Translations under genes and position numbers: made by a program
Notes under the pieces: model-generated
What the model saw: only the letters and a program-made list of their open reading frames with translations
Told to the model about the DNA's origin: nothing
Database searches by the model: none
In this document: positions 1 to 10,393 of the stretch, piece by piece
Position numbering within the stretch: position 1 is the first letter of the stretch
Layout of the letters: every line of letters starts with the position of its first letter
From: Anisus vortex
Taxonomy: Eukaryota; Mollusca; Gastropoda; Planorbidae
DNA: 64,000 nucleotides
Reading direction: 5' to 3'
Assembly (NCBI GenBank): GCA_949126835.1
Contig: CASBPS010000042.1
Location: 496,001 to 560,000, forward strand

Positions 1-650
1 AGTATACTTATCTATATTTAAAAGTCCGCATTCACTCCTCTTTTTTATTCTCCATATTAATTACTTGAGCACCCTCTCTCTATATATGTATATAGCATAG
101 TGCTTTAAAATGTAATCAAGGGAGATAATAGACTTTTTCATGTCGTAGGGCATTAATATTTTTTGTTTTGTTTTGTTTTACTTCATAATTTGCATTCACT
201 TAAAAATGTATCCTTAAAAACATAATTTATTGCTCCTATTTGTATAAACATACATAAAATTACCAACCAGTTATTTAAAATACTCACATTATACATATAA
301 ATATGAAACACCTCCTTAGCTACTATCATGTTTTCATCCGTACGCATTTACTTCGTTTAATAGTATTTTATTTACCTATCTACGGAGAATTTATGAACAG
401 TCTTATAATTAAGGCTTGAAGGTTGAAAAAAAAAATAGAACGTAGAGTCTATATGGTATTATTTCCATCTCTTTCGACTATTATAATCTTTGTGAATGCC
501 ATGGTAGTAAAAATGATATTAGTCATACCGTTAATTAACAATTGTATTTAAAATAGTAGTGATTGGAAGTTTAATGCTTGTTGAATAACAAAAGCGGTCA
601 TTTAAAAACAATGAGAGAAATATAATATAAGAATGTGTTACGAATATCGG
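1..650 (+). repeat. Left-arm block of the long inverted-arm repeat family, copy A
   Basis: The stretch carries the arm hallmarks in forward order: AATCAAGGGAGATAATAG near 114, ATGTCGTAGGG near 140, a TTAGCTACTATCATG / CGCATTTACTTCG stretch near 317-355, and CTTATAATTAAGGCTTGAA near 403. It continues beyond the arm (480-640) with sequence that also follows the arm at 43,140-43,310, so 1-640 and about 42,770-43,310 are direct repeats. No open frame of interest. The outer GACATCTGG end is not recognisable here. Its right arm is not obvious in the window. Confidence 0.65.
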
Positions 651-1380
651 TCATAGAGGAATGACGTAATAAGGCATTGACCTCTTAACAAGTGCGTATT
701 AGAGTCCAAGGTTTGACCTTTCTGCTCTGAGGGCAGTTTAAATAAAATAATTTGTCCAACCCCGTGGAAATTGAAGGTGATAATTCTGGATCGCAGTATT
801 CTATAGAGCAGGAGATTAAAATGCGTATTAGGATCCTGTAGAATCTTCGATATAGTTTTCTTTGTAAAGTCCCGACCTCCTTAAAGTTAGTTCAGTTTGA
901 AAGTTTGTAGAGTGAAGTCGCTATATTGATACTTGTATTTTTTATGCCATTTAATGAAACACTTATGTTGCTATCAGCTGATGCATTTATTTAAAGTTTA
1001 TATTAAGTCTACAATTTAAATAAAATTGTTTATTCAACCACTGGAGTTGTTTGATCTATCATTGTTAAGAAAGGTGTTGAAGATAATTATAGCCTACCGA
1101 ATATAACTACATTACTGCATAGACCTGTCAGTCAAGGAACCCCTAGCTTAGACTTCAGATCAGCAGAATCTAGAGACTTCTAATAAAGATACAACTATAT
1201 TGATTGAATCCGATTTAACGAGTCGTAATAATAGTCATCATAGTGACAGTCCATAACAAATTCAAAACATTAAAATAAGTTTTATACATTGATTTAGTCT
1301 TTGTGCTTGTTTATTTTAATGTCTAGAATGCGTCTGAAAAGTTATTCGGTTAAATGTGGTGTGAAATGTCTTTGGTCGTT
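650..1380. other. Intergenic sequence, no gene seen
   Basis: AT-rich sequence without a supported coding region. Weak similarity of 1,280-1,350 to 43,320-43,390 (both contain a GAGTCTTTGTnCTTG-like string) suggests it is a decayed extension of the same dispersed repeat. Nothing else recognised. Confidence 0.5.
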
Positions 1381-1485
1381 TCGTGTATTGAGATAGTTGG
1401 ACCAGATTGTTAGTTCCGTGTATTGAGATAGTTGGACCAGATTGTTTGTTCCGTGTATTGAGATAGTTGGACCAGATTGTTTGTT
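1381..1485 (+). repeat. Three tandem copies of a 35-bp unit
   Basis: Units start at 1381, 1416 and 1451. Each reads CGTGTATTGAGATAGTTGG followed by ACCAGATTGTTTGTT, and they differ at only a couple of positions. Near-identity implies a young local expansion. It directly precedes a larger 36-bp minisatellite. Confidence 0.9.
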
Positions 1486-1580
1486 GTATTCTGATATTGT
1501 AATTAAGTGTGGTGTTTTTGTTTTGGTGTCTGGGGATTTTGATGAGTGTGATAGCTAGGTCAATGTCTATGTCTGTTTTT

Positions 1581-2056
1581 GTTGGTGTGTCTAGTATCTT
1601 CTTTAGTGTTTGTTTTGTTGGTGTGTCTAGTATCTTCTTTAGTGTTTCTTTTGTTGGTTTGTCTGGTATCTTCTTTAGTTATTGTTTTGTTGGTGTGTCT
1701 ATTATCTTCTTTAGTGTAGGTTTTGTTGGTGTGTCTAGTATCTTCTTTAGTGTTTGTTTTGTTGGTGTGTCTATTATCTTCTTTAGTGTATGTTTTTGTT
1801 AGTATGTCTAGTATCTTCTTTAGTATATTTTTTTGTGTGTCTAGTATCTTCTTTAGTGTTTGTTTTGTTGGTGTGTCTAGTATCTACTTTAGTGTTTGTT
1901 TTGTTGGTGTGTCTAGATCCTTCTTTAGTGTATGTTTTGTTGGTGTGTCTAGTATCTTCTTTATGGTTTTTTTGTTGGTGTGTCTAGTATCTTTTTTAGT
2001 GTTTGTTTTGTTGGTGTGTCTATTATCTTCTTTAGGGTTTGTTTTATCGGTGTGTC
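1581..2056 (+). repeat. 36-bp minisatellite, about 13 units
   Basis: The unit GTTGGTGTGTCTAGTATC + TTCTTTAGTGTTTGTTTT repeats from 1581 (1617, 1653, 1689, 1725, 1761 and on to about 2046), with small indels near 1798-1866. Because 36 is divisible by three, all frames stay open. The resulting 65-119 residue open frames show a 12-residue repeat (FVGVSSIFFSVC in one frame); this is a by-product of the period, with no sign of a gene. The array stops at the terminal repeat of a hAT-type element. Confidence 0.95.
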
Positions 2057-2445
2057 CAGGGCCGGATTTACCTACAAGCTAAACAAGCTTAACGCTTAGG
2101 GCTCCCACTTTGTTGGGCGCCATCAAAAATTTTACATGTGAGCATTTGTTATTATATATATATAAATAATAGTCGGCAGTACTGGAAAAATGTTATTGAA
2201 CAAGTTGTGGCAGTCATAATTACTATGGCAGAGCGTGGTTTACCTTTCAGAGGAGATAATGAAACATTTGGTTCTCCACACAATGACAGTTTCCTGGGAT
2301 TACTCGAACTTATAGCAAAATTTGATCCTTTTCAAGCAAGCGAGATAAAAAAATTGGGAATAAAGAAATATGTGTCACATCTTATCTTTCTAAAACAATA
2401 TGTGATGAATGTATCCTAATTATGGCACATAAAAAACGGAGACCA
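2057..2445 (+). mobile_element. Truncated hAT-superfamily transposon with one end
   Basis: The left end CAGGGCCGGATTTACC (2057-2072) has the CAGnGnCGG form typical of hAT terminal inverted repeats and abuts the minisatellite. About 110 bp inside it begins a hAT transposase fragment. No matching right end was found downstream, so the element is probably deleted after about 2,445, where sequence shared with 55,380 onward begins. The left 8 bp (TCGGTGTG or nearby) therefore cannot be tested as a target duplication. Confidence 0.7.
2180..2445 (+). pseudogene. hAT transposase fragment (DUF4371 / ZMYM-like type)
   Basis: In the frame starting at 2138 the peptide from YWKNVIEQ onward includes ERGLPFRGDNETFGSPHNDS and FLGLLELIAKFDPF. 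This is the conserved early-middle part of hAT transposases of the DUF4371 (ZMYM/TTF-type) group. The frame breaks at about 2,375: similarity resumes in another frame as YLSKTICDECILIMA, the next block of the same family. A frameshift plus loss of the N-terminus, catalytic regions and C-terminal dimerisation region make it a pseudogene. An in-frame ATG at 2138 is incidental. Confidence 0.85.
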
Positions 2446-3477
2446 GTTTTAACTTTTTTTTTCATTCTAATATCTTCCTTCATTTACACCCCCAAACATT
2501 TTTAGGACCTTCTGTATCACCCCTCCCCATTCCATGTTTAAAAATAACGAATTTTTCGACCAAAGCCATTTGGCATGTGTTTAATTATATATGCTTGTTT
2601 ACATTTCTAGTCTGTTTATAGTGATTTTAATTTTTTTTTTAAATATATAGAAAATGATAATGTGAATCAATAAAAAGCATCAGAAATAATTAGTTTCGAA
2701 TTATTTATTTTAAATTTTACAATAATTATCTTAGTGATTCTACAAAATAAAATGAATGATAGGAATGATACTTTTTAGTGATACTATGTTGTACTTCCAT
2801 CTGTATGGGTTCCTGGTAATAAATGCAATAAATTATTCACTAGGATTACACTATACATCTCTATTTTTGTTAACTGACTAAAGTTGTGGAAATTAGGTTC
2901 AGATTTTCAATATGTTTCAATATTTTGGACCCAACCCTATACAAAAATATTTTTTTAAATTATTATTTTTACAGTCAGTGAAATACGACTAAAACTGCAT
3001 AAAGTCTCCAAGCCTAATCACCACAAGACATCTTTGTTAAAGTAAAAAAAAAAATTAATGAACCGATGTCAATTATTAATTAAAAGAATGATGTATAGCC
3101 TACAACCTTGGGCGTCCTATAGCTTCTACGTCATTAGCAACATCGGAATGTTTCTTGTTAAAAAAAACCAACTTTATTTGCGCCCCTTGTTAGATGCTAC
3201 AACTTGTTAAAGATCCTATGTATGACTCCTGTTCTTAAACTTTAAACTCACATTTTAGTAAACATTAAACCAGGTTTAAGCAAAATAGAGAAAAACAGAG
3301 AAACTGAAAAAAAGAAACAAACCAGAATTTTAGATTCTGATAATTTTTTTGTCTAGTAGTCTCCATCCAAACTAGAATATACATTTTCTGATGGGGCCCA
3401 TAAACACATTTAGCAAAGAGGCGCCATCTAGAAAGAGTAACAAATATATCTAAATCACTAAACTAGAAACGCTTGAG

Positions 3478-3655
3478 CAGGAATCGGCAATCTTTTGATC
3501 TTTAGGTGCCGAAGTTGGATGCATAATTCATTTAGCATGCCAACAGCCTAATGATCAGCCTGCTCTTTAATTGGAGATCATACTTGCATTGTCTTATTAG
3601 CTGTCTTCCGAGTGCCACAGTAAATCATGTCGTAAGTTGCCAGCCCTTGCGCTTG
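3478..3655 (+). mobile_element. Possible hAT-type short element, decayed
   Basis: CAGGAATCGGCAATCTTTTG starts a segment that recurs at 12,016-12,210 (CAGGGATAAGCAACCTTTTG). The CAGGGnTCGGCAACC form resembles hAT terminal sequences, and related CGGCAACC starts occur near 14,655, 20,128 and 57,355. No matched right end or target duplication was identified, so the call is tentative. Confidence 0.3.
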
Positions 3656-3759
3656 AAGACAGAAAAGAAAAGGCAGAGAAATGTAGTAATAATACATAAG
3701 ACATTAAATTATATGTTAACTTAGAAATAAAACACACTAACAGTCTATTACAATGTTTA

Positions 3760-4074
3760 GATAAAAATATGGACAAAAACAATTTTCTTTTCCCATATGT
3801 AATAATAAATGGATATAAGTACATTTTCTTCTCGAGTAACATCCGGGCATGGAATGGGTTGCCTGAACAAAGCAGAAAAACCATCAACACTAATCAATAT
3901 TTAAGGTCAGAAAGAAAGAAACAAATTAGCGTAGTTCACATTAATCTTCAGTATAGAATGAGTGACTGTGAAAAATTATTTCTTGTCACAGAATACTCTC
4001 AGTGTCTGATGAAATCTGTTCTATATAGAAGGAGCCACAGATTCAAACGAAAGCGTGTAGAGATAAAAATTTAA
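3760..4074 (+). pseudogene. LINE reverse transcriptase C-terminal remnant
   Basis: The open frame from 3769 reads MDKNNFLFPY...SSNIRAWNGLPE. This matches the tail after the reverse transcriptase of many non-LTR retrotransposons (basic/aromatic stretch, then WNxLP). The same family is better kept on the minus strand at 34,270-34,533, which shares NIRAWNGLPE. Downstream the frame ends RRSHRFKRKRVEIKI, a string also conserved at 56,490-56,540 and 42,195-42,240 but not recognised as a domain. No RT core is present; this is a 5'-truncated dead copy. Confidence 0.6.
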
Positions 4075-4519
4075 AACAAATGTAAATAAAATATAAGATT
4101 CTTGTATGTGTGTTAATTTTATTTTTCAGAATTATTTTATAGACATCTGCGAAGACGTGGTTGGAACGTGGGTCGACGTTAGGCCTATTTCTTAAAATAA
4201 AATTCATCGCAAGGAAACCTAATATTTAAAAAAAAAAGTTTAAAGGTTTCAGTTGTAGGGAACAATTTAAATGATAGAGAAAGTTAAAAGTAAAGTACAG
4301 TGAAAACTTTGCATTAACTTAAAATGTATATTCTGTCATCAAGTCGAATCATATTTAAACAAGTCTCAATGTACACAGTGTTGAAAATTGATTCTATTGT
4401 GAATTAGTTTCCTTATAACGAACATATTGCATTGTACATATTAGATAACAGGGACTACATAGACTTATTTGTTTTTAACAAAAAGCCCTTTTACATATAC
4501 ATTTTCTTCTAAATTTCTT

Positions 4520-5235
4520 GACATCTGGAGTAACTTAAAACTTTAATGAGGGGAGATAATTTGGCTTTTTATGTCGTAGGGATATTTATTTGTTAATTAT
4601 TTGTTTTTTTTTTAAAATTTGCCGTCAAATGAGTATCATGTATTATATAATGTAATTAGCTAATCAAATTAATAAACAAGTTTAAAAATTAACAAACTAA
4701 TAAGTAATATTTTTATTATTGTAAACATAAATTTTATTACACCTTTTTTGCTACTTTCTTGTTTTAATTTATACACATTTACTTCTTTTAAAAGTATACT
4801 GTTATAAAAATTACAATACATTTTTTGAACAGCCTTACAATTAGGGCTTTATGATTGTAAAGATAAGAATAGAGATCATAGACTAAGGATCGGTAACAAA
4901 CGGGACGTATGACACACTGGGCACGCAAAACGATTTTGGCACGCGTAATACCTTATAAAGGCAGTACAGGCCACTTCTAAAAGAAAAGGGCAGGATGATT
5001 TTAGGCTATTGGCACAATGAATGAATAAGATATCCTACTTTGATGCATTATTAACCATAATAAGTCGGACATACGTTCATAACCCTTTCGAATAATACAA
5101 TTTTTCACCGCCTCCGCTTTCACCCTTCCAGGAATAACCGGTTAAGAGTCAAATTTAAATGTAACATAAACTTTCCACATGTGGATGTGTTGACGTTTTA
5201 ATTAGACATAACAATCGAGCTGAAGTAACATTCAT
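4520..5235 (+). repeat. Left inverted arm, copy B
   Basis: Starts GACATCTGGAGTAAC at 4520, continues with GGGGAGATAATTTGGC, TATGTCGTAGGG, TTACTTC and CAGCCTTACAATTAGGGCTT (about 4,832-4,852), then GTTAAGAGTCAAATTTAAAT and a CCACATGTGG-centred stretch near 5,175. All of these recur in reverse complement at 9,331-10,367, making a paired structure of about 5.85 kb. A hAT-like CGGTAAC/GGCACGC motif block lies at 4,888-4,965. Confidence 0.7.
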
Positions 5236-5951
5236 TATAAACGAGAACAAATAAAATAAGAAATAAGATATTAAAAGTTACTGGAATGTTTGTGCCAGGA
5301 ATTATGCTACAAGTTGTTTCTATATTATTTGTCGCCCCTTTATTTACAGAATCCTTGTTTAAACTTGTAAAACTTGGGATCGGGGGGGGGGGGGGAAGGG
5401 TGGGTACAAAATGTACAGAGTGCTACACTTTTTGTGTACGTAATATATTATGTATGGACTTTCATTATAAATGATTCTGTCATTTCCAAGTAACATTATG
5501 CCATACACTGGATTTTCTATGGACAAGAAAATGAACCACTAAACATCATTTGAAACTCGAATTCAAACAAAACAAGACAAACAAGACATTATTTTATTAG
5601 CTAAGACAAGATAAGTAATAAAGAAAATAAAAACAACACATTTTTAGCATTACAAATGTGACTTTCTTTGTTTTTGTAGTTACAAAAATGAATATCGACT
5701 AATTGTTTGACAGCAATATGAGTGATAGAGAAAGTTTTAACTGATATGCAGTAAGAACTTTGCATCTGAAAACAAAATATATTTTCTACAGTAAATCAAA
5801 ATTATAATTTTGTAAGTCCAATAAGTTAAGTAATGGACAGCCAATACAACAGGCACAGACTACTTTAAATATGAAAATCAATGTTCTATAGCGCCATAGC
5901 TTCTCCGTTAAAGGAAAGACTTTTTCTCTAAAAAAAATGAGATAAGCAAAT

Positions 5952-6130
5952 TAATCACACAATTATGTCCGTTACGCAGGGATGTATAAATGGCACGGCT
6001 CCTTTCTATCTTCAAGAACTGATATCATAGCACGGGTAGTCAATAGAACTGCTCTCTTCATCACTGTCACTAATTAAAACTCCCAGTGTGGCTGGACACA
6101 AAAAAGTACATTGGAGTTCGCTAATTGACA
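5952..6130 (+). pseudogene. CR1/L2-like LINE C-terminal remnant
   Basis: Conceptual translation gives GCINGTAPFYLQELIS, a stop, then SIELLSSSLSLIKTPS. The pattern C.(N/H)GTAPxYLxEL...S.xLxSSsxxLLxxP is the post-RT region of CR1/L2/Rex-type LINEs. The paralogous position at 58,407-58,592 keeps the frame open. Two in-frame stops here show it is dead. Confidence 0.6.
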
Positions 6131-7334
6131 AGTCTTAATTAGGTGTGACCTTTTGAACTGGGTCGAGAACTTCCGGTGACATTTACCGTTATTTTCGTAA
6201 ACAAAAAACATGCTTCTTGTGCTGTTTGACAAATGATTTCAACATCGACAGCTAGTTCTGAACTTTTAGAAATAAACAACGGCTACAAGATTAGTATTGA
6301 GGAATCCGTTTTCAACCACAAAAGTAAGTAGGCGATAATTCATAATAATAATAAAATAATGACATTTGGCTGCCAACAAGCATAATGCAAGCTCAGAGCG
6401 CATTTAACATACAACTAAGAACACGGATACAATCTATACTCAAAGTGTTAGTCGCGTTAGGCTATATGTAGCTTTTGTTTATAAAATAAGTTAGTCAAGA
6501 GTTGCGTCCTTGGTAATTAAAAAAAACACAATGCGGAGATCCATAAAAAAACAACAACACGAAAACTATTTTGCATCAAGCAATTAGTTTGGGATTATAA
6601 ATAGGGGATTCTTCAAATCTGACATTCACTATCAATCGTTTTCTTTTGGCGCCATCCTTTGAAAATGAAAAAAAAAATATCTACATATTTTCGTACAGTA
6701 ACGTAGCACACATACATATTTCGAAGAAAATGATCGAATAAGACCGGAAATGGTATTCTTTTTTACCTTTTATGCATGCATAATCGTTAAGACTTGTCAA
6801 TTTGAATCTGTGGCGCCTTCTAAATTGCCTCCGAGAAAATAAAAGACAATAAGATTTTCATTTAAAGAGCACACTGAGAATATAAATTTAATAGAAGGGA
6901 TAGAAGCTCTATATAAATTACAATTATTATTCTTTGTACAAATATTATAGATTATTTTTTAAAGTAATTTTTAAAATTTCCAAATAGACGAATGGTCTAT
7001 TAAAACTAAACAAAAAAACAAAATAAAACAAAATTATAACTTGATTATCTGGTAAGTTGGACTCGTGATTGAATGATTTTAGATACTTGCTCAGTGGAAT
7101 TGGAAAAGTGCACATCAATTTGTTTCAACACAGTTCTATTACTGAAAATAATACATTAGTAGTTATACAATGAGTGTATATTATTTACTATTAATATAAT
7201 TGGACCGGCCGAAAGACAGGACTGGTGTGTTCCGTGTCTAAGGCCCCAATACCCGTTTTTCATTTATATCCTAAACCAAGAAGTGCCCTGTGTGGGGTAA
7301 GGGGCAATGAGGAGGGGGGAGAAGAGGGCGGTCG

Positions 7335-7430
7335 GGGGGGGGAAGATACAAAAGTTCTTTGATACCCTACATCCCCGACGATGGTGGTCGGGGGGATACA
7401 AAAGTTCTTTGATACCCTAAATCCCCGACT
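7335..7430 (+). repeat. Tandem duplication of about 50 bp beside G-runs
   Basis: GATACAAAAGTTCTTTGATA + CCCTACATCCCCGAC appears twice (7,346 and 7,396), each preceded by GGTCGGGGGG-type runs of different length. The copies differ by a few bases. The local purine strand has four or more G-runs and could adopt quadruplex structure. Confidence 0.8.
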
Positions 7431-8984
7431 ATGTTGCATACGTGCTAGTTTACTGGGAAAGAGTTTGTGGGAGGGGGGTTTTCACTGGCCACCTTCGCCG
7501 TTTGTAAGAATTTCGCGTGTAAATGCAATTTGCTTATCTTGACCAGTGGTTGGTAGCCGAGTGAGGTTGGATCAAAGGGAGGGCCAGTCTTAGCTAGAGT
7601 GGTGGTGGGGGGAGTAGACTGTACAAACAAGGGGGATGTAAGCATCTTGAATATATACAAGGACAGATAACTACGTTTGTATAACAATGTACATATATAT
7701 ACATGTATAAACAGTTGTAAAAGAGAAAGTAAATACATTCATATATAAAAATAAATGCAAGATACAAATACAGTCACACATTTTTCATTCATTGTTGAGC
7801 ACCGCAATGAGCCAGGATAATTTGTAGTTTATAGATTGGAGCCATTGTGAATAAGTGGCATGGCACCAGACTGAGCGGTTGGCGCTTCGAGTGAGTTTAC
7901 CACAATTCCCTGGAACGCCCTGGCCATAGAAATTGGTCAATTTTGCTTTACTCGCCTTATGCTAAATTTGGTCCGATGGGTACTTTATCTAACATAAATA
8001 AAGACTTTGAATTACTTTTACGCCACAAAAACACAGTAGACACCTGGGGATAAAGTCACTCGTAGAACTGTTGATTACTTCGATTTTATTTCTCTCTGAA
8101 CTGACATAGCTAGTAGTTAACATTATTACAATTAAAGCAAATCTAAATTATGGAGTTTTAAAAACAGCTGATGAGTTCAAACGTCCCCCCCCCCCAACCA
8201 CCATTCCCATTGCCCGGAACATCAGCGCCCCCTAATATATTCTCACCGCCCCCTAAGGGGCGATAATGTTCCGTTGCGAACCTATGATTTAAGTATAATT
8301 AATTGAAGACTCGTGTAGAAGACTTTTAGAAAATAGATTCTCAACGATGGCGGTAACGAGGTATGGGAAGGGGGTGTGGTTGTTTACGTTTCTTGGGACG
8401 GCAAAGGGGAGGGGGTCGATGAAACGAAAGTGGGCGGTAAGAACGTACTTAACTAATGATTTCCTATTTACTAAGCAATAATTAAATATTGTGTATATGT
8501 TTTAAATTAATTTAGCAGTAATGTTTAACTCGGTAAATCGACAAAAAAAAGAAATCGACTATTTTACTATTGAGCAACATGTCTAGTGAGTTATTGTGAT
8601 GAGAGAAAAACATAAAAACTAGAAATGTTACTATATTTAGAATTATATCACAGAATAAGAAAGGAAGGGGGCGGTATTTATTACCGATAAATGCGGCGTG
8701 CCGCTAAATATCTGCTATCATTCAACAAAACACGTACTACTGTGGATGACAATATGTATATGAAATATGTAGTTTAAGTTTTTGATCTTGAATACGTGTA
8801 CACTTTTTAACGACATAGTCAAAATGCATATTCAATTTATTAACCAATATAATCAGGACTACACTAACTCAACGTTCGCGTACAAGATATATTTTTAAGT
8901 TACATACGCTCCTTCTTTACAGAAGATTACTGCGTCCTACTCTCATCCTTAGTTTGAGTCTATTATTTCAATTCAATTAGCATA

Positions 8985-9240
8985 GTGTTTTAAATGATGT
9001 TAAGTTTCTAGTTTTCCTGGTTCGTCCAGATAACCCATTACATGCCAGGTGCCAATCAGGAAGAAAGAGTACTGATATGCTTTTTTTTTCTCCCTTACTG
9101 GTTACGAAAATGTTATTATTGTTATGTAAATCTGAGCATTTTAATATATTTTTGTTATGTAGAATGAGGAAATGTCTAAAAATGTATTTCCTTACATCTT
9201 TTCTAACTCGCGTACAACCAGTAACGCAGTACACATACAT
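8985..9240 (-). pseudogene. LINE C-terminal remnant, minus strand (copy B)
   Basis: Same LINE tail as 34,270-34,533, decayed. The reverse complement reads GGCATGTAATGGGTTATCTG and GACGAACCAGGAAAAC, corresponding to the WNGLP region and following tail, then ATCATTTAAAACAC. Equivalent positions exist at 38,790-39,000, 45,540-45,690, 54,085-54,337 and 63,600-63,850, always just inside the right arm, so the remnant was present in the ancestral repeat before it multiplied. Confidence 0.55.
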
Positions 9241-9324
9241 GGTTTGTCAGTAATTGAACGAATAGGACCGGAAATGTTGGTACACTATCCCTTTTTAGGT
9301 TCACAATGCATCTTAAAACCTGTC

Positions 9325-10367
9325 CATTAAAACGTATACACAGCTATGTGTGGAAATGTCATCTTACATTTAATCTGACTCTTAACAGCGTAATTGTTGT
9401 AGGGGAAGGGGTGAGCATACTTGCGTAAATTGAGGGCAGTTAGTGTGTGCAAATGGGTAGGAGCACAGAATACGTATAGAACAGAATGCGCAATCGTATT
9501 TTTTTCTGTTTCCTAAGGTATTATCGACGCCATACTGTTTAAACGCAGTGGTCCTATTTACACTCTATATGTATGCTTATTTACAATGTCTTTTTCTTCA
9601 AATCTACAAGTTCGAACACCCAAAGTTAATAATTCAGGCTAATGGTAGAAAAGCTGTTCTTCAACAAGGATGCGAAAACGATTGATTATCGTACAAATAA
9701 GAATGTCAAACTATATGACTTTCCTGACTCCTATAATGTTAAAAAGAAACTGGGTAATTATGTCAAATGTATATAAAAGTAAGCCTATAATAAAAGATAA
9801 TATAGTCTAGGCCCTTTGTATATTGTATATATGTGTGGTAGGCCTAGATATCCTTTCTCATTTTACTATAGTAGCGTGTCTAGTGACCGATGCCTAGCCT
9901 CACAAAATGAAGGAATCCGAGCTTAACTTTTAGTGACTGCGCATTCTGTTCTATACCTATTCTGTGGGTTGGAGGGGTTGGGATGGAGGTTAGGAAGATA
10001 TTTCCTCTAGTCACTGCACTGTTTTATCTACATAATTAAAGCCTTTAAAATCAGGCTTTTCAAAAAATTAGGTTAATTAGTCTTAAACTTACTATTTAAA
10101 GAAGTAATTGAGTACAAATCAAAACATCGTAGTAGCTAATAAAGTGTTTTGGAAATTTCATCAGCAATGTTAAGACAGTAATTATTTGTTTGCCTGTTTT
10201 ATGCATTTTCTTTCTAAATTTGGGTAGTGCATTAAGGTCTTACATTTCTGTGTTAAATTGAATGCAAATGGTGTAAATAAAAAAAATCATTGACAATTAA
10301 TAAAACCCTACGACATAACAAGACTTATTATCTCCCTTCATTTTATTTTAAATTGACTGCAGATGTC
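9325..10367 (-). repeat. Right inverted arm, copy B (split by an insertion)
   Basis: Holds the reverse complement of the left-arm hallmarks: CTGACTCTTAACAGCGTAA (near 9,378), AAAGCCTTTAAAATCAGGCTT (10,037), CCCTACGACATAACAAG, TTATTATCTCCCTTC and the outer GACTGCAGATGTC ending at 10,367. A 503-bp P-like element interrupts it at 9,464-9,966; the undisturbed order is seen in 45,830-46,347 and 54,436-54,942. Confidence 0.7.
9464..9966 (+). mobile_element. P-element-like short transposon, copy 1
   Basis: Ends are inverted repeats of about 31 bp beginning CACAGAATAnGTATAGAACA; the left end is at 9464 and the right end finishes ...TATTCTGTG at 9966. Flanks GGTAGGAG and GGTTGGAG form a probable 8-bp target duplication with one mismatch. 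Inside, GATGCGAAAACGATTGATTA and TATATGACTTTCCTGACTCC correspond to the THAP-like frame of the copy at 31,801-32,545. A 31-bp inverted repeat, 8-bp duplication and THAP start are the hallmarks of P-superfamily elements. Related copies here lack the insertion (45,950; 54,555). Non-autonomous. Confidence 0.75.
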
Positions 10368-10393
10368 TAAATTTATATTTAAGTTGCTTGCGA

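Larger units (their letters stand above)
2446..4519 (+). repeat. Outer flank block of the dispersed repeat (copy 1)
   Basis: From 2,446 the sequence runs collinear with 55,380-56,986 (shared strings such as TTTACACCC, AGGACCTTCTGTATC, AAGCATCAGAAATAATTAG, CCTACAACCTTGGGCGTCC). The right copy lacks about 470 bp (3,383-3,855 here). Parts reappear at 11,540-12,310, 33,770-34,020 and 40,800-41,200. It sits just outside the left inverted arm at 4,520. Apart from the LINE remnant listed separately, no coding sequence. Confidence 0.8.
5236..8984. repeat. Body of copy B, no intact gene
   Basis: Collinear with 57,640-60,820 on the same strand. It contains a 14-G run at 5,382-5,395, a LINE remnant (5,952-6,130), a SINE-like trailer near 6,345-6,430 and a G-rich stretch at 7,300-7,345. 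It also holds a duplicated segment at 7,335-7,430 and blocks (7,965; 8,265; 8,590; 8,675) that recur at 36,590-37,330 and 44,200-44,860. The open frame on the minus strand at 7,445-7,738 has no recognisable domain. No supported gene. Confidence 0.65.

Noticed and set aside
1509..2082. Three overlapping open frames with a 12-residue hydrophobic repeat
   Set aside because: They are produced by a 36-bp minisatellite whose period is divisible by three; all frames are open and there is no domain or start context.
4520..10367. Interpretation of the long inverted-arm unit as a Maverick/Polinton
   Set aside because: Size and long inverted arms fit, but no polymerase B, integrase, ATPase or capsid sequence could be read in any copy.
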